From JBBTDV01 sp038042605 (GTDB taxonomy: Bacteria; Bdellovibrionota; UBA1018), in the NCBI GenBank assembly GCA_964358645.1, contig CAYHPW010000001.1, positions 1-64,000 on the forward strand: DNA of 64,000 nucleotides, given 5' to 3'. The position numbers were made by a program, and so were the translations under genes. A model generated the notes under the pieces. The model was not told where the DNA came from. It saw only the letters and a program-made list of their open reading frames with translations, and did not search any database. Numbering within the stretch: position 1 is the first letter of the stretch; each line of letters starts with the position of its first letter. Below, in pieces: positions 54,688-61,335 of this stretch.

Positions 54688-55314
54688 TTAAGTGCCATGT
54701 TCAGACCTCATGGTTTTGCATGTTTGCGCGGCTGATGCTGATAGGGATTTCGGGGCGGCAAGTGAACGGCAGATCGCTCCTTTTGATATGCCTAATTTCC
54801 TTTGGATTGCTCTGTAGCTTAGCTCCCGGGAGCGTAGTGCGCGGATCTTTTCGTTGTTTCGGGTCGTGGGTCTCCCTAGCGCTCTTGCCGCTTTTAAACC
54901 AGCCATAACCCGCTCACGGATTAGACTTGCTTCAAACTCAGCAAACGCTCCAACCATGTGCGGCATTAATCTACCAGCACTAGTCGTAAGATCAACCTGA
55001 TCACGAATACTGATAAAAGCCACGCCCACTTCTGCAAGCTCTTGAAGGGTAACCACCAGATCTTTTAAGCTCCGGCTAAACCGGTCAAGCTTCCAGCAAA
55101 CCACAACATCAAGTTTACGACCCTTGGCGTCTTTCATAAGGCGCTGGAAAGCCGGGCGCCCGGCATGGGTTCCGGTTGCCTTATCTTCATAAACCGCCAC
55201 CTGATCCCACCCCCTGGCGTGGACGTATTGTTTAATCTCAAGGCTCTGTAGATCCGTGTTTTGCTCTGTGGTGGATACCCTCAGATAAATTCCGATATAG
55301 GGAGGGTTTGACAT
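54688..55314 (-). CDS. Serine resolvase/invertase
   Basis: A site-specific recombinase of 208 residues: catalytic Ser14 in IYLRVSTTEQN, DKATGTHAGRPAFQRLM, VVVCWKLDRFSRSLKDL and AEFEASLIRERVMAGLKAAR, then a helix-turn-helix (LSYRAIQRKLGISKGAICRSL). A small serine recombinase (Tn3 resolvase or Hin-like) within a tyrosine-integrase island. Its target site was not found. Confidence 0.92.
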   Translation of the reverse strand: MSNPPYIGIYLRVSTTEQNTDLQSLEIKQYVHARGWDQVAVYEDKATGTHAGRPAFQRLMKDAKGRKLDVVVCWKLDRFSRSLKDLVVTLQELAEVGVAFISIRDQVDLTTSAGRLMPHMVGAFAEFEASLIRERVMAGLKAARALGRPTTRNNEKIRALRSRELSYRAIQRKLGISKGAICRSLAAPKSLSASAAQTCKTMRSEHGT

Positions 55315-55429
55315 CTTTTATCCTCCGTACTGCCTAGATATAGAATAACGCAATGCAATGTTATTTGCAATTAAAAAAGATTGCTAACAGCAATTGACTA
55401 AGTATTTAAAATATAGTGCTATTATTATT

Positions 55430-55609
55430 ATGAAGATCGTTAAAAAGGATTCAGGGGGAAAGAAAACCATAACCATACGTATTAATGAGCACGTAATGAA
55501 ACAAATTGACGAGCTTTCAGAAGAACACGACATTTCACGCCAGCGGTTAATTGAAGCAATCCTGGAACAAGCGCTTAAGGATAAGAGCTTTGTTCTAACG
55601 ATTAGTTAA
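55430..55609 (+). CDS. Small ribbon-helix-helix protein
   Basis: 59 residues from ATG 55430: KKTITIRINEHVMKQIDELS is a beta strand followed by a helix, and EEHDISRQRLIEAILEQALK the second helix, the plan of an RHH DNA-binding protein such as a CopG-type antitoxin or plasmid regulator. Divergent from the resolvase. TTGACT at 55394 may be its -35 box. No toxin gene is obvious beside it. Confidence 0.7.
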   Translation: MKIVKKDSGGKKTITIRINEHVMKQIDELSEEHDISRQRLIEAILEQALKDKSFVLTIS

Positions 55610-55626
55610 TTTTTACAGGAGAAATT

Positions 55627-56157
55627 ATGGCATCAATAAAGCAAATTGAAGCCAACAGGCGAAATGCAAGGAAAAGCACGGGTCCGCAAACCAAGGAAGG
55701 GCAAGCGATATCAAGCATGAACTCTGCCAGACATGGAATATTATCAAGCAAAGCCCTCCTTCCATCTGAAGCCGAGGTTGAATACGCAACCTTTATCAAC
55801 GGTATATACACATCACTTGATCCAAGCGGCGAATTAGAGCGGCTTTTGGTTGATAGAATAGCAACCACCGCGTGGAGGCTTGGGCGGGTAAATCAGGTGG
55901 AGTCATTATTGTTTGATTTTGACAACGTTGTTTCACTTAGAGAACCCAACATAAGCTACCCCATCAGGCAAGGCTGCGGTTCGTTTGCCTTGCTTTCCCG
56001 GTATGAAACTAGCCTGGAGCGGAGTTTTTATCGCGCACTTCATGAATTTCAACGTGTAAAAGCCATGCGCCTTGGTCAGCAAGTGAGTATCCCCACAGCA
56101 GTTGATGTGGATATTTCTATTTCTTCTGATCCAGTCTTGGATAAATGCAATGTGTAA
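55627..56157 (+). CDS. Uncharacterised protein with NRRNAXKSTGP-type N-terminus
   Basis: 176 residues. The N-terminus IEANRRNARKSTGPQTKEGQ and SARHGIL identify a widespread uncharacterised bacterial family, often annotated only as hypothetical and common in variable regions. A helical body with LERLLVDRIATTAWRLGRV follows. Good ribosome-binding site (CAGGAGAA). Function unknown. Confidence 0.7.
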   Translation: MASIKQIEANRRNARKSTGPQTKEGQAISSMNSARHGILSSKALLPSEAEVEYATFINGIYTSLDPSGELERLLVDRIATTAWRLGRVNQVESLLFDFDNVVSLREPNISYPIRQGCGSFALLSRYETSLERSFYRALHEFQRVKAMRLGQQVSIPTAVDVDISISSDPVLDKCNV

Positions 56158-56241
56158 ATTGGGTTTGTTTGGAAAAAAACACCTTTCTAATAAGCCCATC
56201 AAAAGCGAAGGCAATGTCACCTACAAACAGGAGTAGTTCGG

Positions 56242-56361
56242 ATGAATGCTAAAAATACGGTTTCCCCAAGACAACTTCGGAGGCTCACCATAAAGCTGTA
56301 CGATAATAATCGCCCGGTGGCCAAAAACTATTGGCTTTTTAAGCTATTTTTAGCGATATAG
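56242..56361 (+). CDS. Short ORF with good ribosome-binding site
   Basis: 39 codons, ATG 56242 to TAG, preceded by CAGGAGTAG. The peptide is basic at first (SPRQLRRLTIKLYDNNRPVA) and hydrophobic at the end. It lies just before the lipoprotein gene and could be a small regulatory or leader peptide, or the trace of a larger gene. Confidence 0.35.
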   Translation: MNAKNTVSPRQLRRLTIKLYDNNRPVAKNYWLFKLFLAI

Positions 56362-56414
56362 CGCTCGTGAACATTATTCTTGACCTATTGTGTCAATATT
56401 ATTATAAATCGCTA

Positions 56415-56990
56415 ATGATTCGTGCACTTTCGCTTGTAACTATACTCTTTGCATTTGGCTTGTTTTCCAGCTGCGGCAACTCTGGTAGTAATTCGCCGAA
56501 TACAGCCTCTGAAAATTTACCTCAAAATAGTGGCCCTGACACCGAAGTTTCACCAGCAGCTAATGGGATGAATCAATTACCCACAGCGGATTTAGTCACT
56601 TCAGCCGCATTAGTCTCCGGTTTTCAGCAGAATCAAAATAAGATTGAAATGTTATCCGGGGCGCAATCTTACAAAGAAATTCAATCAGACTTCCGATTTC
56701 ATTTTGCCAGTGGCACAAGACTTCACAGAGATTCTTCGGTTGAACACTTTTCTGTTGAGGATTGCAATTACGCTAGCGACCCCAATGGGATGCCCATCTC
56801 TGTAAAGATGACGCTCATTCAGGTTAATCCTGATGGTACACACACTGAAATGGAAGAACTCACTATGGACTCGAGGCAGAGCGTTCATTGCTTTGGGGAT
56901 CAAGACTATCTTATTCGAGTGAAAGTCCAAAATATCGCGCAGTGCAACTCTATCCGCATTTCGTTTCCTATTATTGACGTGAATAAGTAA
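56415..56990 (+). CDS. Hypothetical lipoprotein
   Basis: 191 residues from ATG 56415 (frame open to 56367). Lipobox GLFSSC at about 16-21, then an Asn/Ser-rich linker, then a domain with one mid cysteine (EHFSVEDCNYA) and two late ones (SVHCFGD, AQCNS). Probably a beta-rich exported domain. No family recognised. Island cargo. Confidence 0.6.
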   Translation: MIRALSLVTILFAFGLFSSCGNSGSNSPNTASENLPQNSGPDTEVSPAANGMNQLPTADLVTSAALVSGFQQNQNKIEMLSGAQSYKEIQSDFRFHFASGTRLHRDSSVEHFSVEDCNYASDPNGMPISVKMTLIQVNPDGTHTEMEELTMDSRQSVHCFGDQDYLIRVKVQNIAQCNSIRISFPIIDVNK

Positions 56991-57041
56991 GAGTTCACCT
57001 TTGCCAAGATGAGACTCAGTATAAATCTACGCAGCCGAAGG

Positions 57042-57410
57042 CTGAGCACCACGGTTTTAACCGTGGGTGAATGAGCCCGGCAGGGGGTGAAGATCGAGAC
57101 GATTGGCTTTGATCAAGATCATTTACACATGGTGATGATGATACCATCCAAATATAGCATTGCGAGTGTGATGGCTAAGCTGAAAAGCCAATCGTCGTCG
57201 CGGTTAAGAGGAACCTTTAAATGGCTCGCAAAGGTGTATTGGAAATAAAATATTATTCGGTCCCCACGGCTACTTTGTAAGCAGCGTAGGCATTAACGAG
57301 TAAATTATCAGAGGATATGTTCAGTACCAAGGCCGCCAGGATTCAGGTCAGCTTTGAATGAAGCTGTGACGGGAAGACCCCCGGCTTTAGCCGGTGGAAT
57401 CTACTATATT
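57042..57410 (+). mobile_element. Decayed IS200/IS605-type insertion sequence
   Basis: Left hairpin CCACGGTT-TT-AACCGTGG (57049-57066) and right hairpin CCGGCT-TT-AGCCGG (57381-57394) enclose a broken Y1 transposase. Such subterminal hairpins are the usual ends of IS200-group elements, which leave no target duplication. It has lost about 45 N-terminal codons, so it cannot transpose by itself. It sits between a lipoprotein gene and a primase fragment. Confidence 0.75.
57087..57357 (+). pseudogene. tnpA: Y1 transposase TnpA remnant (IS200 type)
   Basis: Reads ETIGFDQDHLHMVMMIPSKY (HUH His-Leu-His at 57120-57128), then YSIASVMAKLKSQSS and FKWLAKVYWK, then a stop TAA (57246-57248) where the family has Glu, NIIRSP, a one-base frameshift near 57266, GYFVSSVGINE, a second TAA at 57301, and the Tyr-bearing YVQYQGRQDSGQ. 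Two nonsense codons, one frameshift and a missing N-terminus show an old inactive copy. Confidence 0.8.
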
Positions 57411-57462
57411 GCCGAGCATTCAGCGCCAGAAAAGACACACACCTTAATCTGACTCAGCCTCC

Positions 57463-58104
57463 ATGAAGCCTTTTTCAATATCTTTCAATATTCGCTTAAC
57501 TGTCCACTCTGGAAGAGAGATGCCAACAGCAGCCGCTGCATTTGTTATCATCTTAGGAATTGTCGCACGTACAGCTATTTTTCTATTACTAGGGCATGTT
57601 TTGAATTTGGCTAGCCGCGCACTTCACTTTGATGCTAAAGCGGAAAAGCTATGGAAAGTCCTTTACTATGCTTTGTCTGAAGAAAAACCTACCCTCTTGG
57701 GTGCGATGACGGCACGGGCGGAACCGCAGATTTTGCGCCTATCATCTATTTACGCATTGCTGGATTTATCCCTTGTTATCTCAGAAGAGCATCTCCGTGC
57801 CGCCACAGCAGTTTGGCAATACTGTGAAGACAGCTGCCTCTATATATTTGGCGATAAGACCGGAGACAAAATTGCTGATCGCATACTTGATGAATTAAGA
57901 ACAAGAACAAACGGGCTAACCCAAACGGACATCCACGTTCATATCTTCAATAAACACTGTACTGCCACCGAAATCCGCCGGGCATTAGACCTTCTTCAAA
58001 AATTAAATCTTGTTTACTCAAAAACAGACCTGGGTCAGCAGGGTAAGACTATTTTGCGCTGGCTTCCGGTGTTAGCAGGCGAACCGCGAAATCAGCGAAC
58101 CTAG
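57463..58104 (+). pseudogene. C-terminal piece of a DUF3987-type primase/helicase
   Basis: Residues from about 56 (FDAKAEKLWKVLYYALSEEK, GAMTARAEPQILRLSSIYAL, HLRAATAVWQYCEDS, IFGDKTGD, DRILDELRT and a winged-helix-like end) match the C-terminus of the DUF3987 replication proteins of mobile elements. The ATPase core is missing and the first 55 residues do not fit, with a hydrophobic run instead. It starts only 53 bp after the IS200 remnant; probably a truncated gene. Confidence 0.65.
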
Positions 58105-58155
58105 AGCCGTTAATTCGCCAAATTCGCACTTCGCACATACGCAGGAGGGGAGTTA

Positions 58156-58701
58156 ATGGATTACTTAGCTATCCTTCGGAAGGCTTCTCCTTACTATAAA
58201 TCCCCACGCGTAGAAGCGAATTGCGAATTTAGCGAATTACCTCGGCCAACCATTATTAAAGAAGCGCAAAAACGGATCGCACAGGTCTGCCGTCCCGGGA
58301 CTATAGAGAGATTTTCTCCTGAGCAGGAACAACGAATGTATGAAATTAACGACAAACTAGAAAAAGCCATGCTCACAGATCCCTATAACTTAAGCAAAGC
58401 GATATCAACCTGGGAATCAGAATGGAAAAAGCTGCTTGCCCCCCCTTGGAGCCCCACCATGACCCACTTGCCATCTTCCGCCGAAACGGATACTTCATCG
58501 CCAAATAATCAGATCTTTGACAACAGACTTTGGACGGTAACCGATGTAGCTGACTACCTGCAGGTTAGCGAGAAGACTGTTTATGACTGGGTTCACCGCC
58601 GTGTGATTCCCTTCATTAAAGTCAATAATCGCTTACTCAGGTTTGAGTCAGTCGAAATCAAAAAGTGGCTTTCTCATAAAGGAGGAAGCTATGTCGATTG
58701 A
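58156..58701 (+). CDS. Excisionase-like HTH protein
   Basis: 181 residues. The C-terminal 50 residues are a MerR/excisionase-type helix-turn-helix (WTVTDVADYLQVSEKTVYDW, VIPFIKVNNRLLRFESVEIK). The N-terminal 130 residues are helical and of unknown role, longer than usual for an Xis. AGGAGGGGAG precedes the ATG. Overlaps the integrase start by 11 bp, so integration and excision would be co-expressed. Confidence 0.8.
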   Translation: MDYLAILRKASPYYKSPRVEANCEFSELPRPTIIKEAQKRIAQVCRPGTIERFSPEQEQRMYEINDKLEKAMLTDPYNLSKAISTWESEWKKLLAPPWSPTMTHLPSSAETDTSSPNNQIFDNRLWTVTDVADYLQVSEKTVYDWVHRRVIPFIKVNNRLLRFESVEIKKWLSHKGGSYVD

Positions 58702-59821
58702 TCGTATTCAAAACAAGCGCGGCTCTATTTGGAGGGCACGCGTATTAATGCCAAATGGGAAGAGAATATCCAAATGTTTTACCAGAAAAGTAGATGCCGA
58801 ACATTGGGAAGCTCGTTTAAAATCAGATGGGTTAAATTCTCAGGAACTTAAACGAAGGCAAACCAGGTTCGATCAGCTTTGTGAAATGTTTATCAAAACT
58901 GCAGGAGCTGAACTCTCTCCTGCAACGTATCAGAAATATGAGTCAGCAATTAGGCTTTATCTTCTGCCCAGATTCCATGGATTCTGGCTTGAAGACATCA
59001 ATAAGTTCATGGTTGATGAATTTAAAGCTGACTTATTGAAAAAAGACCTATCTGATGCCTCAAAGCGGTTTATTTTCAGTGTGCTCAACACGCTTTTAAA
59101 TAAAGCCGTTGGCTGGGAACTGCTAAACCGTAATCCTGCACAGTTTGTGAGAGCACCACGGGGTAGTAAACCACGAACAGAGTATTGGAATGAAACGGAA
59201 GCTAGGCAATTCCTAAACGCTATGCTTGGGTCTCCGCGATTTCCCCTCTACTTTATCGCGATAAATACTGGCATGAGGCTTGGGGAGATATTAGCGCTAA
59301 AGTGGGATGTCGTGGACTTTGATAATAGAATCCTGGCGGTGCGACGAAGCTTTGACCAGAAAACAAAACAAGTCAAAGAAACAACCAAAACACATATGGA
59401 TCGTGTAATTGGCTTAAATGATCTACTCCTTGGCTTCTTTTCCAGGCTACGTACAACTACCCGTGGGGAATTCGTATTACAACGCGACAACATGCAATGT
59501 ATGGACGTCTCTAATACGGCTAAAGTATTTGCCTTAGACTGTAAAAGGGCAAGGGTGAGAGTTATTCATTTCCATGATCTGCGGCACACATATGCAACGT
59601 TGTTCGTGGGCAAGGGAGGATCAATACACGAACTATCAGGAGTGCTGGGACATACTTCAACGACGATGACGGCGCGATATGCGCACTTCACGCCAGAACA
59701 TGCCCAGCGCGCAGCGAAGGTCGTGGCACTTGATGTATCACCGGGCGCGGAAGTTATTTCACTTGAAGCCGTGAGAAATTTTCCGCACACAAGTGGTCAG
59801 AAAGTGGTCATTAAATCATGA
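58691..59821 (+). CDS. int: Tyrosine integrase of the tRNA-Ser island
   Basis: 376 residues from ATG 58691, preceded by GGAGGAAG. An N-terminal arm-binding part (NKRGSIWRARVLMPNGK), a SAM-like core-binding domain (about 70-160), and the catalytic domain with Arg in NTGMRLGEILALKWD, HDLRHTYATLFV (His, Arg) and Tyr in STTMTARYAHFTPEHAQ. It ends 46 bp before tRNA-Ser; its last codons contain the right arm-type repeat. Confidence 0.95.
   Translation: MSIDRIQNKRGSIWRARVLMPNGKRISKCFTRKVDAEHWEARLKSDGLNSQELKRRQTRFDQLCEMFIKTAGAELSPATYQKYESAIRLYLLPRFHGFWLEDINKFMVDEFKADLLKKDLSDASKRFIFSVLNTLLNKAVGWELLNRNPAQFVRAPRGSKPRTEYWNETEARQFLNAMLGSPRFPLYFIAINTGMRLGEILALKWDVVDFDNRILAVRRSFDQKTKQVKETTKTHMDRVIGLNDLLLGFFSRLRTTTRGEFVLQRDNMQCMDVSNTAKVFALDCKRARVRVIHFHDLRHTYATLFVGKGGSIHELSGVLGHTSTTMTARYAHFTPEHAQRAAKVVALDVSPGAEVISLEAVRNFPHTSGQKVVIKS
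59793..59811 (+). repeat. Right arm-type repeat pair (candidate integrase arm site)
   Basis: GTGGTCA-GAAA-GTGGTCAT, two units 11 bp apart like 51296-51314 and in the same orientation. It lies in the last codons of the integrase gene (GQKVV), 54 bp from the attachment repeat. Confidence 0.5.
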
Positions 59822-59864
59822 TCCAACCTCTAACTTCTCGATTTAATGATGAAAAATAAACTCA

Positions 59865-59883
59865 AACGGAGAGGGTGGGATTC
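59865..59883. repeat. Right attachment repeat inside tRNA-Ser (attR-type)
   Basis: The same 19 bp as 51159-51177. It spans the end of the tRNA gene and reaches into the T arm, so the integrated element restores an intact tRNA. Confidence 0.9.
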
Positions 59884-59953
59884 GAACCCACGGTCGGGTT
59901 ACCCCGACTCTGGTTTTCAAGACCAGCGCTTTCGACCACTCAGCCACCTCTCC
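59867..59953 (-). tRNA. tRNA-Ser(UGA)
   Basis: Acceptor strands GGAGAGG and CCTCTCC pair over 7 bp. The anticodon loop contains TGA in a CTGGT/ACCAG stem; long variable arm; GGTTCGAATCC T arm. Discriminator G; CCA not encoded. 24 bp downstream of serS on the same strand. It is the target of the island. Confidence 0.96.
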
Positions 59954-59977
59954 ATGATAACAACCATGTTATAACGG

Positions 59978-61312
59978 TTATTTCTTCCTCAACCAAAGCT
60001 CGTTGTTTTCGCACACAAATCCTGGCGCTTTATCAAGGTACTTATGTAACACTTGCGGGATATGGATATCACCGGATTCGTCCTGGTGGTTTTCCAATAA
60101 CGCAATAAACGCGCGTCCAACCGCAACACCTGAACCATTCAGCGTGTGAGCAAATCTAACCTTCCCCTGTTGTCCGCCGCGGAACCTTATCCCCGCCCTT
60201 CTAGCCTGAAAATCACTACAATCAGAACACGATGAAATTTCTCTGTACACACCTTGCCCGGGCAGCCAGACTTCAATGTCATATGTTTTTGCCGAGCTAA
60301 ACCCCAATTCCCCACCACATAACAACACTACACGATAAGGTATCTCAAGAAGCTGAAGAACTTTTTCAGCATTATTTACCATGGACTCTAGTTCATCCCT
60401 TGATTTTTCAGGCTCGACTATCTTTACAAGCTCTACCTTTTGGAATTGGTGCTGCCTGATCAAACCACGCGTGTCTTTTCCGTATGACCCGGCCTCGCTT
60501 CTGAAACACGGGGTATAAGCAGCAAAATAAAACGGCAACTTACCGGCCTCTATTATTTCATCCCTGAAAATATTTGTAAGAGGGACCTCTGCTGTGGGGA
60601 TAAGAAAAAGTTCGCGGTCAGCAACTGTGGTCTTAAACAAATCTTCTTCAAATTTAGGTAACTGCCCTGTACCTGTCATTGTGGCGCGATTAACCATGAA
60701 TGGTGGAATAACTTCCTTGTAACCATGCTCCTGTGTATGAAGATCCAACATAAATTGTATCAACGCCCGCTCAAGTGCCGCCCCACCACCGAGATACAAC
60801 GCAAACCTGGCCCCAGATAATTTGCTGGCTCGCCCAAAATCAAGAATCCCAAGTTGTTCGCCAATCTCAACATGATCTTTAGGTTTAAAACCAAACTTTC
60901 TAGGCGTTCCACATTTTCTTACTTCCACATTTTCGCTTGAATCACTCCCGCGGGGGACTTCTTCGTAAGGAATATTAGGGAATCTAAGCGCCAAATCGTT
61001 GAATCTTTCCTCAATCCCACGAAGCTCACCGTCAAGGCTTTTAATTTCCTCTCCAACAATTTTCATGGCCTCAATCTTTTGCTGAACAGCAGTTTGTGCG
61101 GCATGATCAGTTTTTGCCATGGACTTAAGCTTAGCGATTTCTTGTGAAACAGCATTTCTCTGAGCCTTCAATTGCTCAGACCGCTGTATAAGCTGCCTAC
61201 GTTCGGCGGAGAACTTAGACACCTCCCCCAACAGCTCGCGACCAGCTCGCCTGTGATCCAGCGCTTTTTCCAAATCACTTATAGCTTCATTAAAATATTT
61301 TGAATCAAGCAT
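59978..61312 (-). CDS. serS: Serine--tRNA ligase
   Basis: Charges tRNA-Ser. 444 residues: N-terminal coiled-coil arm (about 20-110) that reads the tRNA's long arm, then the class II core with motif 2 FRSEAGSYGKDTRGLIRQHQFQKVE, PTAEVPLTN and motif 3 SGVAVGRAFIALLEN; motif 1 around EVIPPFMVN. Normal length. tRNA-Ser follows directly, so enzyme and substrate genes lie side by side. Confidence 0.98.
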   Translation of the reverse strand: MLDSKYFNEAISDLEKALDHRRAGRELLGEVSKFSAERRQLIQRSEQLKAQRNAVSQEIAKLKSMAKTDHAAQTAVQQKIEAMKIVGEEIKSLDGELRGIEERFNDLALRFPNIPYEEVPRGSDSSENVEVRKCGTPRKFGFKPKDHVEIGEQLGILDFGRASKLSGARFALYLGGGAALERALIQFMLDLHTQEHGYKEVIPPFMVNRATMTGTGQLPKFEEDLFKTTVADRELFLIPTAEVPLTNIFRDEIIEAGKLPFYFAAYTPCFRSEAGSYGKDTRGLIRQHQFQKVELVKIVEPEKSRDELESMVNNAEKVLQLLEIPYRVVLLCGGELGFSSAKTYDIEVWLPGQGVYREISSCSDCSDFQARRAGIRFRGGQQGKVRFAHTLNGSGVAVGRAFIALLENHQDESGDIHIPQVLHKYLDKAPGFVCENNELWLRKK

Positions 61313-61335
61313 TTATTAACCAACGTAACACACCA

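Larger units (their letters stand above)
51159..59883. mobile_element. 8.7-kb integrative element at tRNA-Ser(UGA)
   Basis: Bounded by a 19-bp direct repeat (51159-51177 and 59865-59883) taken from the 3' part of tRNA-Ser. A tyrosine integrase sits 44 bp inside the tRNA-proximal end with an excisionase-like gene before it. The content is accessory: TA-like pair, lipoproteins, resolvase, RHH protein, IS200 remnant and a truncated DUF3987-type primase. A minus-strand block (52278-55314) faces a plus-strand block (55430-59821). Confidence 0.88.

Noticed and set aside
54419..54691. Plus-strand frame over the start of the HTH gene
   Set aside because: It has no ribosome-binding site and mostly overlaps the better-supported XRE gene on the other strand.
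59875..60108. Frame reading GFEPTVGLPRLWFSRPALST over tRNA-Ser
   Set aside because: It is the usual false product of translating the strand opposite a tRNA-Ser gene.
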